The translations under genes were made by a program, and so were the position numbers. A stretch of 64,000 bases of DNA from an uncultured Tolumonas sp. (GTDB lineage Bacteria > Pseudomonadota > Gammaproteobacteria > Enterobacterales > Aeromonadaceae). The notes beneath the pieces were generated by a model that worked only from the letters and a program-made list of their open reading frames with translations, was not told the DNA's origin and made no database searches. Each line of letters begins with the position of its first letter. The stretch's first letter is position 1. This document shows, one piece after another, positions 27,701 through 36,267 of this stretch. The stretch spans positions 712,001 to 776,000 of the forward strand of contig NZ_OY781378.1 in the NCBI RefSeq assembly GCF_963676665.1, in the 5' to 3' direction.

Positions 27701-29152
27701 ATGATTATGGTGTCAACAATGATTGATTATCCAAAAGTGTCTTTGTTTGTTTTGTGCTATCAGCAAGCTGGTTATGTTGCTGAGTCAATTCACGCCGCTT
27801 TGTCACAAGATTACCCCAATCTGCAAGTTGTCATATCCGATGATGCATCAACAGATGAAACCTATTCAATAATTCGTAACATTGTTGACCAATATCAAGG
27901 TCAACATAGAGTCATCATCAATCGTAATGATAAAAATCTTGGCATCGGTTTTCATTTCAAAAAATTGATGAGTGAACTGGTCGATGGTGAGTTGATTGTT
28001 GCGTCGGCTGGTGATGATTTATCGGAGAGTAATCGCGTCAGTCGCATAGTTGAGGTGTGGTTGCTTAATGGAAAGCCAGATTTTATTGCTCATGGGCTGA
28101 CAGAAATCGATGAGAGGGGGAACCTATTTCCAAGCTCTCGAACTATTCAGTACCGTTATCAGCAGGATCCCAGCCAACTTTCGTCGCAAGAAAGACTACG
28201 AGCTTATATAGATAATCCTTATCCGTTGCCTTTCATAGGCGCGGCCGTTGCTTATCGAGCTGATCTTTATAGATTATATAGTTCTCCTGTTTTCCCTGCG
28301 CCATACGAAGACCATTTAATGTATTTCAGAGCTATTTTGGCTGGGCGTATTACTTACTTTGATGAGCCGTTAATAAAATATAGACGACATAGATTTAACT
28401 TCTCTGGAAATATGAAAGAGCATTCAAAAGCTGCATTGCATGATATTAGGCTTGGCTTGAACCGGATTAGTATTCCAGATTCATCGTCTGGTGAGTTGAA
28501 TTTACACCATTTGTGTTGTCAGCAGTGGTGCGATTATGTCACATCGGTTCATCTCGGCATCCATGGTCTGAACACAGCGATCGCGTCATCCCTATGGCAA
28601 CAATTAGAACTTCGTCATCAGGCGTTCGTTTGGAGTTTTGGCTCAACACTCTCTCGAGTTAACCAATTGCTTTCGGTGACTCGTCAATGGATATTTCGTT
28701 GGAAAAAAATAATTGCTGGCGAAATGGTAGCTGACTATTCTCCGGTAACTCACTCTTTATTGACTTACCTCCCAACAATGGAGTGTGTCATTTTTGGGGC
28801 TGGGCGGGCTGGAGAATTGACTTTTTTGAAGTTGCCAGCAGGAATTCGTATTAAAGCATTTATTGATAATGACAAAAATAAGCAAGGTAAACTTTTGCAT
28901 GGCATACCAATTTTCGCGGCAAAAGAAAGCATGTCACTCTTGAAATCAACCGACTGTGTTATTGTCGCCAGTATGTATTATCATGAAATAAAATCTCAAC
29001 TTATCGAAGAGCTTAATGTTCCTTGCGTGCGTATTGCTCGTTCGACACACGCTGATATTATCAATCCACCGCAGGATATGCTGGATCGCCCGCTGGCAAT
29101 TTTTTTATTAACTATCTCACTCTTACTTTTTGTTTGTTTATTGATTGTGTAA
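27701..29152 (+). CDS. GT2 glycosyltransferase with C-terminal Rossmann module and membrane anchor
   Basis: 483 residues. The N-terminal GT-A domain (about residues 10-240) has VSLFVLCYQQAGYVAESI and VVISDDASTDETY, typical of family 2. At about residues 360-440 it carries the same Rossmann module found at the N-termini of the two preceding proteins (VIFGAGRAGELTF, AFIDNDKNKQGK, VIVASMYYHEIKSQL). A hydrophobic C-terminal segment (about 463-483) may anchor it in the membrane. Start choice is uncertain: ATGs at 27701, 27707 and 27719 are in frame. It converges with the phosphonate operon and overlaps its last gene by 15 nt. Confidence 0.7.
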   Translation: MIMVSTMIDYPKVSLFVLCYQQAGYVAESIHAALSQDYPNLQVVISDDASTDETYSIIRNIVDQYQGQHRVIINRNDKNLGIGFHFKKLMSELVDGELIVASAGDDLSESNRVSRIVEVWLLNGKPDFIAHGLTEIDERGNLFPSSRTIQYRYQQDPSQLSSQERLRAYIDNPYPLPFIGAAVAYRADLYRLYSSPVFPAPYEDHLMYFRAILAGRITYFDEPLIKYRRHRFNFSGNMKEHSKAALHDIRLGLNRISIPDSSSGELNLHHLCCQQWCDYVTSVHLGIHGLNTAIASSLWQQLELRHQAFVWSFGSTLSRVNQLLSVTRQWIFRWKKIIAGEMVADYSPVTHSLLTYLPTMECVIFGAGRAGELTFLKLPAGIRIKAFIDNDKNKQGKLLHGIPIFAAKESMSLLKSTDCVIVASMYYHEIKSQLIEELNVPCVRIARSTHADIINPPQDMLDRPLAIFLLTISLLLFVCLLIV

Positions 29153-30274
29153 TGCTAACTGTTGGCTTCTTGTTATGATTGCTGAAATATCTTCTGCCGT
29201 TAGGTTCTGGATGAAGTTATCTGCCCGTTGAGGATTGAACATTTCGGATTGTAATGCTTCGATCTGACTCCAGCTGATATATTTTGCCAAACTGCTAAAT
29301 AAGGGCAGCTGTCTCAATATGCGTTGAGCCTCGAGTAGTAAATCTAATTCTTCATCGGGTAATAAATGGCCACGATGGATGCGCTCTATCAGTGCGGGCA
29401 GTGTAAAGCTACAGGCTATTCCATGCGGTACACCGTAGTGGCTGGTTAGTGGGTAGGAGATTGAGTGTGCAATCGCAGTTCTTGTCTGACTTATTGCTAG
29501 ACCGGCTAGTAAGCTGGCTTGTTGCATTTCCTCGCGGGCTAGCTGTTCTTCAGGTCTATGAAGCAGTAGTGGAAGTGCACGGCAAATTTTCTCGATAGCT
29601 GCCCTGGCATAGGCGCTGCTGATTGGCGTTCTGTGCTTGTTCCAGAGAGACTCCAAACTGTGTGACAACGCATCCAGGCCGCCACTGAGTGTTTCGCTGA
29701 TCGGCAGACTTAGTGTTAATTCGGAGTCCAGTAAAGCGAGGTCTGGATACATGAAATTGCCGGACAAGGAGTATTTGCTGTGGGTTGTTCTATCCCAAAT
29801 CGTGGCAAAAGGTGTTACTTCGGCTCCCGTGCCTGACGTTGTAGGTATCGTGATGAGTGGCAGGCGGCTATGCAAACTTATTTTTTTGTGTTCTCTAAAG
29901 TGGCTATGAAGAGGCTTTCCTACACTCGCCAGCGTGGGAATAATGGTTGCGAGGACTTTCGCAGTATCCATCACACTACCACCACCGAGAGCCACAATCT
30001 GATGGATGGACGTTATCTTCGCTACGCGGCTCGCCATCTCCTCGATGTCATCCAATTCAGGATTGGGGGTGACCTGATCTATGACCAATAGATTGAAGGC
30101 CGAGAGCTGGGAACAGATTTTGTCCGTGATTCCTCGTTTGGTAAAGCCTCTACTGGTGAGGAGGAGGATATTTTTCCCGTGAACAAACTCCGGCAAGCGT
30201 GAGAGTAAACCAGGAGCTGAGCTGACGTGCACTGGATGGTGATGTTGCCAGCTGATAGCGCTTTGATTATTCAC
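29138..30274 (-). CDS. Iron-type alcohol dehydrogenase, putative phosphonoacetaldehyde reductase
   Basis: About 378 residues from GTG 30274, which overlaps the decarboxylase stop by 8 nt; upstream in-frame ATGs (30388, 30349) would extend far into that gene. Family III Fe-ADH: ALGGGSVMDTAKVLA is the NAD loop, ITIPTTSGTGAEVTP the second signature, and GGLDALSHSLESLW plus IAHSISYPLTSHYGVPHG carry the metal-binding Asp and His residues. In phosphonate clusters such enzymes (PhpC/FomC type) reduce phosphonoacetaldehyde to 2-hydroxyethylphosphonate. There is no 2-AEP transaminase in the cluster, which supports the alcohol as product. Confidence 0.8.
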   Translation of the reverse strand: MNNQSAISWQHHHPVHVSSAPGLLSRLPEFVHGKNILLLTSRGFTKRGITDKICSQLSAFNLLVIDQVTPNPELDDIEEMASRVAKITSIHQIVALGGGSVMDTAKVLATIIPTLASVGKPLHSHFREHKKISLHSRLPLITIPTTSGTGAEVTPFATIWDRTTHSKYSLSGNFMYPDLALLDSELTLSLPISETLSGGLDALSHSLESLWNKHRTPISSAYARAAIEKICRALPLLLHRPEEQLAREEMQQASLLAGLAISQTRTAIAHSISYPLTSHYGVPHGIACSFTLPALIERIHRGHLLPDEELDLLLEAQRILRQLPLFSSLAKYISWSQIEALQSEMFNPQRADNFIQNLTAEDISAIITRSQQLALHNQ

Positions 30275-31388
30275 GGCAGTGTTCCATGAAAGCTCGTTTA
30301 TTCTGTGCTGGCGTTCCGGCAGGACGGCCCAGATTACTCCGCGAGCCATTGGCGATTCGAATTTCAAACATACTGGGGCCCTTAGCATCAGATAATTGAT
30401 TCCAGGCTAGTCGCAAGGTATCTGCGGAGTCAGCCTGAAAGTATTCTTGATATCCGAGTGCTCGGCTCAATGCCTGGAAGTCAATTTTTCCTGCCACCGT
30501 GGGTTGGCCACCTACAGATTCATGCGACTGATTATTTAGAATGATGTGTACCATGTTCCTGGCATGACTACTGCCGATAATCGCAGCCGATCCCATATGC
30601 ATAAGGAATGAACCATCACCATCAAGGCATAGCACGCGACGGTGGGGTTGAGCTAAAGCTACACCTAATGCAATGGAGGATGTATGTCCCATGGATCCGA
30701 CCGTCAGGAAATCCTGCTGCGTTTCATTTCGCTCGAGGCGTAACTCATACAATTCACGAGAAGTTTTCCCTGTTGTCGCAATAATAGCGTCTTGTGGGTA
30801 ACTCAATTCCAGCAAGGTACGAATGGCATCTTCGCGAATAAAAATGGAGTTATTCTCAGGTTTTGATACTGGCGTGTATTCGGCGAAAGTATCTTTCTGT
30901 ATCAACAATGCGACAGGAGCATTGAGACTGTGCAAATCAGCAACCGCCTTGTCGACAACATTAGCCATGTCACTCTGTGCATTCAGAACCTGAAAAGGAA
31001 TCCCCAGTTGCGTCAGCATCGCTGGAGTAATTCTTCCTTGTTTGATGTGTTGAGGTTCATCCTTTACATCTGGTTCACCACGCCAACCAATAATTAAAAG
31101 TGCAGGGATCTGGTAAACTTCAGGGTCGGTCAACGAAGTAACAGGGTTAACCAAATTACCGATGCCGGAATTTTGTAAATAAACAGCAGCAATTTTTCCA
31201 GAACCGAGATGGTAGCCAGCGGCCATAGCTAGAGCATTACCTTCATTGGCTGCAATGATGTGCTTATTTGCGGGTAAATTATCTGAAATGAAGGCACATA
31301 GATTTTTTAATAATGAGTCAGGGACACCGAGGTACATGTCTATACCGTGCTCTGATAAAGCATCAAAAAATTTATTAACCTGTATCAT
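30267..31388 (-). CDS. Phosphonopyruvate decarboxylase
   Basis: 373 residues, a compact ThDP enzyme in which the central TH3-type domain is absent, as usual for Ppd. The N-terminal Pyr domain has YLGVPDSLLKNLCAF and AANEGNALAMAAGYHLGSG (about residues 45-63, with the catalytic Glu). The C-terminal PP domain has CLDGDGSFLMHMGSAAI and IILNNQSHESVGG, the GDG-to-NN thiamine diphosphate motif. It converts phosphonopyruvate to phosphonoacetaldehyde, pulling the unfavourable PEP mutase equilibrium. It shares one base with the end of pepM (TAATG). Confidence 0.92.
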   Translation of the reverse strand: MIQVNKFFDALSEHGIDMYLGVPDSLLKNLCAFISDNLPANKHIIAANEGNALAMAAGYHLGSGKIAAVYLQNSGIGNLVNPVTSLTDPEVYQIPALLIIGWRGEPDVKDEPQHIKQGRITPAMLTQLGIPFQVLNAQSDMANVVDKAVADLHSLNAPVALLIQKDTFAEYTPVSKPENNSIFIREDAIRTLLELSYPQDAIIATTGKTSRELYELRLERNETQQDFLTVGSMGHTSSIALGVALAQPHRRVLCLDGDGSFLMHMGSAAIIGSSHARNMVHIILNNQSHESVGGQPTVAGKIDFQALSRALGYQEYFQADSADTLRLAWNQLSDAKGPSMFEIRIANGSRSNLGRPAGTPAQNKRAFMEHCRE

Positions 31389-32689
31389 TATTTTCCACCT
31401 GGAATAAGTTCAAGCACATCCTTGATGGACATCATGTCATTGTCAGCTTCAGCTGAGCGACCGTGCAATAAAATAGATTGAGCTGTTTTTACCATGGCAG
31501 GATAGGCACTCCGCAGAAGATGATTAGCGTAAATGACAATATTTACACCATGCTCTTCAAGCTCTTTCTCTGTCACGGAATTATAACTGGATGGTACAGC
31601 AACCAGGGGCTTACGGTTTTCTAGCTGGTTATAACGGCGGCAGAATTCAAAAACCTCATCGGGTGTTTTTTCCCGGCTGTGAATCATGATTCCATCTGCG
31701 CCTGCATTGAGGAAAGCCATCGCTCTTTCCATTGCATGATCAATTCCTTTGCCCAATATCAGACTCTCAATTCGAGCAATGATCATAAAATCTCGTGTTG
31801 CTTGAGCATTTTTTCCTGCTCTGATTTTAGCACTGAAATTTTCAATAGAGTCTTGTGTTTGTTCTACTTCGGTTCCGAAGAGAGAATTTTTCTTGAGGCC
31901 TGTTTTGTCTTCAATAATCACTGCAGAGACGCCGAGACGTTCTAAAGTTTTCACTGTAAATACAAAGTGCTCTGTTTTTCCACCGGTATCCGCATCATAG
32001 ATTATGGGTTTGGTGGTGACTTCCATTACTTCATTTAATGTAACCATACGGCAAGATACATCGACTGCCTCGATATCTGGTTTCCCTTTCGCTGTGGAGT
32101 CCGTCAGGCTACTTCCCCACATGCCATCAAATTCACGCGGACCATCGGATGTCATTATTTTGGTGTTTTCGATGATCAATCCGGACAATGCATTGTGGAT
32201 ATCAAGAAAGCGAACTATGGGCTTTGCTGCCAATAGTCGACGGAGGGATTTTAAGCGAATGTCTGGGGTGGTTCCGATCTCTTTCATCATGGTATGTAGT
32301 AATGATGAGGAGATGCCTTTGGTATATGGTACTTCAACGAGCTTACCATTCCATTCGGCTAATACATCGATGACTTTCTGTCGGGTTTCTTTTTGTACAC
32401 CATCTTTCCAGTCATCACCATGTACTACATAATCTGGTTTTAACTTCCGTAGATTGTCTGAGTAGCTGAGAGTTTCTTGTGGAATGACATGCTCAACGCC
32501 CTTTATATTTTCGACAACAACCTTCCGTTGCTCAAAGGTCATAAACGGAACGCGTTTGTAACTGGCGATTGCTGCATCAGTGAGCAACCCGACGGTCACT
32601 TCACCGAGCTCTGCGGCCTTATTCAGAATGTTCAGATGCCCCGGGTGGATCAAATCCGCACTCATGCCGACATAAACTGTAGTTGTCAT
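31388..32689 (-). CDS. PEP mutase fused to an N-terminal cytidylyltransferase (Fom1-like)
   Basis: 433 residues from ATG 32689 (GGAG about 6 nt upstream). Residues 1-130 are a nucleotidyltransferase: [17 protein letters not shown] with the HxGH motif at H15-H18, and [10 protein letters not shown] for the ISSS motif. Residues 150-430 are PEP mutase, with the diagnostic [10 protein letters not shown] at 260-269 (isocitrate-lyase relatives lack it) and [19 protein letters not shown]. The fusion matches Fom1 of fosfomycin biosynthesis, whose N-terminal domain makes CMP-2-hydroxyethylphosphonate. It makes the C-P bond and probably also activates the end product of its own operon. Confidence 0.92.
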   Translation of the reverse strand: MTTTVYVGMSADLIHPGHLNILNKAAELGEVTVGLLTDAAIASYKRVPFMTFEQRKVVVENIKGVEHVIPQETLSYSDNLRKLKPDYVVHGDDWKDGVQKETRQKVIDVLAEWNGKLVEVPYTKGISSSLLHTMMKEIGTTPDIRLKSLRRLLAAKPIVRFLDIHNALSGLIIENTKIMTSDGPREFDGMWGSSLTDSTAKGKPDIEAVDVSCRMVTLNEVMEVTTKPIIYDADTGGKTEHFVFTVKTLERLGVSAVIIEDKTGLKKNSLFGTEVEQTQDSIENFSAKIRAGKNAQATRDFMIIARIESLILGKGIDHAMERAMAFLNAGADGIMIHSREKTPDEVFEFCRRYNQLENRKPLVAVPSSYNSVTEKELEEHGVNIVIYANHLLRSAYPAMVKTAQSILLHGRSAEADNDMMSIKDVLELIPGGK

Positions 32690-33387
32690 ATCTACTCCAT
32701 GAAATTTTGGGTAACACTTTTTTGGATTGCTTGCCAGGCATCTTTTCAGGAAAGCATTCATCTGTGCGGTAATACGCTTACCGACTTGTATATGTAGGAT
32801 ACAAGTTTTTTATGGTTGAAGACATCGGATTGTGACCATCAGAGATGCGTGATATGAAGTTAGTTTGCTATGCCAACTGTGATTCTGATCTCATAAGGCT
32901 TGATGTGCCCCTTGATTTTTTCTGCAGTTAGCTGATGAGGTGGTCAATATAACCACAGATTGCTAAGGCCTGATCTTGAATGTACTTTTGATGGCTACTT
33001 GGCGGTGAAAACCGGCAGCCTTTTCCTGTCCAGATTCCAACCGCCAAGCTGACGCATATAGTCATCATGATAGACTGGCGTTCCCGAAAAACTGCACTAG
33101 CAGGGAGCATGTTTCTTCGTGGTAATCGTCATGCCGATTCATACATGGACAGTTTTCAATGACACAAGCGAGGACGGATCACAAAGGAAAAATATATGAT
33201 AATAGATAATGCTTGGGCGATGTTGTTGACTATATCGTGCGGTTTTTAAACAGCAAGCATAAACATGGTTCCAATGATTTTCTGAGTCCAGTAGAGTTAA
33301 ATATCGCTATCTCGACCGACTGGGATGTTTCTCGTTCACTTATGGTGATTCACATATCACTTTTGGGTACATAATCAGGCAGTATTT
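32690..33387. other. 698-nt intergenic region between the phosphonate and phosphoramidate operons
   Basis: No intact gene is visible. It must hold promoters for the divergent operons, but I cannot place them with confidence. A 9-bp inverted repeat CTTGGCGGT/ACCGCCAAG lies at 32998-33006 and 33040-33048. The right part (33061-33302) is a decayed IS3-family transposase fragment, listed separately. No ops/JUMPstart element is seen. Confidence 0.7.
33061..33302 (+). pseudogene. Decayed IS3-family transposase (OrfB) C-terminal remnant
   Basis: Two blocks in different frames read like the end of an IS3-type OrfB. Block 1 (33106-33159) gives SMFLRGNRHADSYMDSF, comparable with the family's SMSRRGxCYDNAxMESF. 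Block 2 (33216-33302) gives GDVVDYIVRFLNSKHKHG then SNDFLSPVELN, comparable with the YIxxFYNxxRRHxxxxxxSPxxFE ending. Stops (33160, 33207) and a frame change separate them. The terminal repeats are not recognisable, so the element is dead. It marks a past insertion at the junction of the two phosphorus cassettes. Confidence 0.72.
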
Positions 33388-34449
33388 ATGGATATCAATC
33401 AGGGTTTCAGGAAATTGGCTTTTTTTGTCCATACAGCGGAGATGTATCATCACTACAAATCTGTTTGGCGATTGTTGGGCCCGGATGGATTTGATGTTGT
33501 GTTGCATGGAACCGAAAGTGCTATGGCCGAGAGCCGTGCTTTGATTGGCGGTATGGGGTATAGCTGCCATGATAGTGCCGTCATCCTCAGCGCGGGGCAT
33601 TACTATGACGTGGTTGTATCTAATCACAGTTTGTTTACTTACGGTGAGCGACCACTAATTCAAGCGTTGGGACGGCGCCAGGTCCGTTTTATGTATGCCC
33701 TTGGTAAAGCCAAGCATAATTTTTCTGCTTGGAATCAGCATTATGATCTGATCCTCTGCTTTGGTCCATGGCAGGCTGAGCGAATGAAGGAGTGTTGTTC
33801 GGCTGTAACATTTCAGATGGGATATCCCCGCTATGATGATTATTTTAGACAGTCAGAACTTCAACATTTTTTACCAACAGATCTAGGTCTGGATCCAAAT
33901 AAAAAGACAGTGCTTTGGTTGCCAACTTGGCGTGGGCTTTCGTCGTTGCGTTTATTTTCTGATGCCATGTCAAATTTAATTAAAGATTACAACGTAATTG
34001 TTAAAACGCACCCACTGTCTGTAAGTGCGGAACCTGATGCGTTGAAAGTCCTTCAGCAATATCCATTTACCGCTGTAATTACTCATGTCTACGATAACTT
34101 AGATTTATTTCGCTGTGCTGATTTCGTCGTCTGTGATTATGGTGGCACGCCTTTTGGTGCCTTGTACCTAGATAAAAATTTGTTGCTGCTGAATGTACCT
34201 AATGCTGCGGCTAATGCGCTGACAGGAGAAAACTCACCAGATGTGGATCTGCGGCAGGATATTGTTTCTCTCGATGCCTCAGAGCGATGGAGAATATCTG
34301 AAATTTTACAAAACAAGGCGCTTTGGTCGGAGCAGGTCTCGAGCCGTAGCCGATTACGGCGCCGCTTTTTTTCAGCCAGCTATGGCTTTTCTGCAGAGCT
34401 AGCTGTGTTAGCGATAAAAAATATTAAAAACCTGATTAGGCAGGGATAA
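33388..34449 (+). CDS. TagB/F-like (CDP-glycerol glycerophosphotransferase family) transferase
   Basis: 353 residues, a GT-B-like protein of the CDP-glycerol phosphotransferase family: ILCFGPWQAERMKE, KTVLWLPTWRGLSSLRLF, YNVIVKTHPLSVSAEPD and LFRCADFVVCDYGGTPFGALYLDKNLLLL, the region with the conserved His and Asp/Ser residues. It is shorter than the 26179 protein and lacks the Rossmann module. It leads the + strand operon whose later genes make a CDP-linked phosphoramidate, so it is the best candidate in this operon for the final transferase; that is inference. It ends 2 nt before the kinase gene. Confidence 0.72.
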   Translation: MDINQGFRKLAFFVHTAEMYHHYKSVWRLLGPDGFDVVLHGTESAMAESRALIGGMGYSCHDSAVILSAGHYYDVVVSNHSLFTYGERPLIQALGRRQVRFMYALGKAKHNFSAWNQHYDLILCFGPWQAERMKECCSAVTFQMGYPRYDDYFRQSELQHFLPTDLGLDPNKKTVLWLPTWRGLSSLRLFSDAMSNLIKDYNVIVKTHPLSVSAEPDALKVLQQYPFTAVITHVYDNLDLFRCADFVVCDYGGTPFGALYLDKNLLLLNVPNAAANALTGENSPDVDLRQDIVSLDASERWRISEILQNKALWSEQVSSRSRLRRRFFSASYGFSAELAVLAIKNIKNLIRQG

Positions 34450-34451
34450 AA

Positions 34452-34973
34452 ATGGTTATTTGGTTGGTTGGAATGTCTGGTGCAGGGAAAAGTACAATTG
34501 GACGTAGTCTCTGTGCGAGTCTAAAGGAAGAACGTCCTCAGACAGTATTCGTTGATGGCGATGAAATACGGGCTATGTTTCGTCATGATCAGATTGCAGA
34601 TGCTTATTCGATCGCCGGGCGACGAGTCAATGCAGAGCGTATTCAATCACTTTGTCGCTGGTTGGATGGTCAGGGCATCGATGTGGTCTGCTGTATTCTA
34701 GCGATGTTCCCTGATATCAGCGCCAATAATCGGCAGATTTTTTCTGACTATCGGGAGATATTTGTGGATGTGCCTTTGTCTGTGTTGATGCAACGTGATG
34801 ACAAGGGTCTTTATCAAGCAGCTCTTTGTGGTCGTCAACCGAATGTCGTTGGGGTTGATATTGAATATTGTCCCCCTGTTGCTCCCGATCTCGTGATAAA
34901 CAATAGGTTTGATACCAAGTTATTGCTTGAATATGTTAGCCGCATTCGGCAGGTCTGTGGGCGAGGTCTCTGA
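34452..34973 (+). CDS. APS-kinase-like protein, putative cytidine diphosphoramidate kinase (Cj1415-like)
   Basis: 173 residues. The Walker A motif GMSGAGKST is at residues 7-15, followed by VFVDGDEIRAMF, a typical APS-kinase DGD motif, and NAERIQSLCRWL. True APS kinase would belong with sulfate assimilation genes, which are absent here. In Campylobacter jejuni the homologous enzyme Cj1415 phosphorylates CDP-NH2 on the 3' hydroxyl in phosphoramidate biosynthesis, and the other three enzymes of that pathway are encoded just downstream. It overlaps the next gene by one base. Confidence 0.78.
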   Translation: MVIWLVGMSGAGKSTIGRSLCASLKEERPQTVFVDGDEIRAMFRHDQIADAYSIAGRRVNAERIQSLCRWLDGQGIDVVCCILAMFPDISANNRQIFSDYREIFVDVPLSVLMQRDDKGLYQAALCGRQPNVVGVDIEYCPPVAPDLVINNRFDTKLLLEYVSRIRQVCGRGL

Positions 34974-35548
34974 TGCGTTATCCCTACTCAGAAGGTGATT
35001 TACTACAAACACCACAGCGTTATCACTATACCCCATTCATGGGGGATGAATTTATACAAGCGTGGCGAGCATCGCGAGAGTTCGCCCGTCAGCGCTTACC
35101 TGCTCCTGCGTTGCCTCCGGTGACCCCATGTATCTTGGCAAGTGCAGAGGATACTCTGTCGCTGCTGCAGGTGATGTGTCGTGCCTTACGGGGGGCTGTT
35201 GCGGAAACCGTTGACCAGGAGGTTGTTGACTACTGGTTGCTTCGGCTATTGAAAAAATTTGAAGTTAGTAAACATCTGCATGTTGGCTATCAGGCTCAGC
35301 CCCCGCATCCGCCACTGGCTGGAAGCAGATATCTCGCTATAGAACCTTACTTGTGGCTGGCAGAGTGCTTATCCCGGGCCTGGCAGCGTCAGTCAGCCGG
35401 TTATTTTCTGAGTGGATTACTCAAATTGAATGACACTCTCGTTTCACAAATTCAGCATCTTGATGCAGAACAGGGGGCTCATTTGGCTTGGCTCTTGAAT
35501 ATGGAACAGCAACTATTGAGTGAGTTGAGTTCGGAGATGGGTCTATGA
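34973..35548 (+). CDS. Uncharacterised protein in the phosphoramidate operon
   Basis: 191 residues that I do not recognise. No signal peptide, membrane segment or metal motif is obvious. It is rich in Leu, Gln and Ala and looks mostly helical in its C-terminal two thirds (QEVVDYWLLRLLKKFEVSKH, LWLAECLSRAWQRQSAGYFL, LAWLLNMEQQLLSELSSEMG). The first 20 residues are rich in Tyr and Pro. It is locked into the operon by a 1-nt overlap with the kinase and a 4-nt overlap with the formyltransferase, which suggests a dedicated role in the same pathway. Confidence 0.8.
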   Translation: MRYPYSEGDLLQTPQRYHYTPFMGDEFIQAWRASREFARQRLPAPALPPVTPCILASAEDTLSLLQVMCRALRGAVAETVDQEVVDYWLLRLLKKFEVSKHLHVGYQAQPPHPPLAGSRYLAIEPYLWLAECLSRAWQRQSAGYFLSGLLKLNDTLVSQIQHLDAEQGAHLAWLLNMEQQLLSELSSEMGL

Positions 35549-36267
35549 GGGCACAACGTCTAGTTCTGCTTTGTGGTCGTACGGTTCGTTCCTCCGTCTA
35601 TGTACAGGCGTTAGCAAACGCGAACATAGTTCCAGATGCGATTTTGGTATATGGCGATGGAGGGGGGAGGGTCCAGTCTACTCGACAGGTACAGGGCGTA
35701 ATGGTCAACGATCTATTCACTCCAGATCCATGTCGGGAGCTTGTAGATTGTCTCGATGAAGTGGAATGGCCCTATCAGGTTTGTTCTGCTCAGTCCCTCT
35801 CGGATCCGGCATTGCTTGGGATGCTGGAAGCTCTGACTCCTGAATTAGTGGTCTACTCAGGTTACGCTGGGCAATTGGTTCCGGCGGAATTACTACGTTG
35901 TTATTCGGTGTTGCACGTTCACTCTGGCTGGCTTCCGGATTATCGGGGTAGCACAACCCTATATTACCAGATCATTAAACAGGGAAGCTGTGCCGCGAGT
36001 GCCTTGTTGATTGATGAACGTATCGATACTGGCCCGATTTTGGCGCGGAAGCAGTATCCGCTTCCACCTCCTGGAGCGGATGTTGATTACCTTTATGACA
36101 ATATGATTCGTGCCGATCTGTTGGTGACCGTGCTGGCTCAGTGGCGGGCGGGGTTGCCGTGGGATCGGATATCTCAGCAAATGGACTCTCCGCCTTATTT
36201 CATCATTCATCCTCTACTCAAACATATGGCCCTGCTCGCCATCGATAAGCAGGAGAGAGCCTCATGA
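35545..36267 (+). CDS. Formyltransferase-family enzyme (PurN/Fmt fold)
   Basis: 240 residues. The C-terminal half carries the formyltransferase core: VLHVHSGWLPDYRGSTTLYY and DERIDTGPIL. In the family the catalytic triad is Asn-His-Asp; here His126 and Asp161 are present but the usual Asn position is His124, so activity may be altered. It could N-formylate an amino sugar of the glycan (dTDP-3-amino-6-deoxy sugars are known substrates of relatives) or another amine in this pathway. It overlaps both neighbours by 4 nt. Confidence 0.75.
   Translation: MRAQRLVLLCGRTVRSSVYVQALANANIVPDAILVYGDGGGRVQSTRQVQGVMVNDLFTPDPCRELVDCLDEVEWPYQVCSAQSLSDPALLGMLEALTPELVVYSGYAGQLVPAELLRCYSVLHVHSGWLPDYRGSTTLYYQIIKQGSCAASALLIDERIDTGPILARKQYPLPPPGADVDYLYDNMIRADLLVTVLAQWRAGLPWDRISQQMDSPPYFIIHPLLKHMALLAIDKQERAS

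Noticed and set aside
29138-32689. Fosfomycin or other phosphonate antibiotic cluster
   Set aside because: The first three steps match, but no epoxidase, radical SAM methylase or other tailoring genes are present, and glycan transferases surround the operon.
32928-33110. Leftward reading frame of about 60 codons in the intergenic region
   Set aside because: It overlaps the transposase remnant, has no ribosome site or recognisable family, and is best seen as chance.
34452-34973. Adenylylsulfate kinase CysC of sulfate assimilation
   Set aside because: No cysD, cysN or cysH nearby, and the neighbours are the other phosphoramidate enzymes. The CDP-amidate kinase reading fits better.
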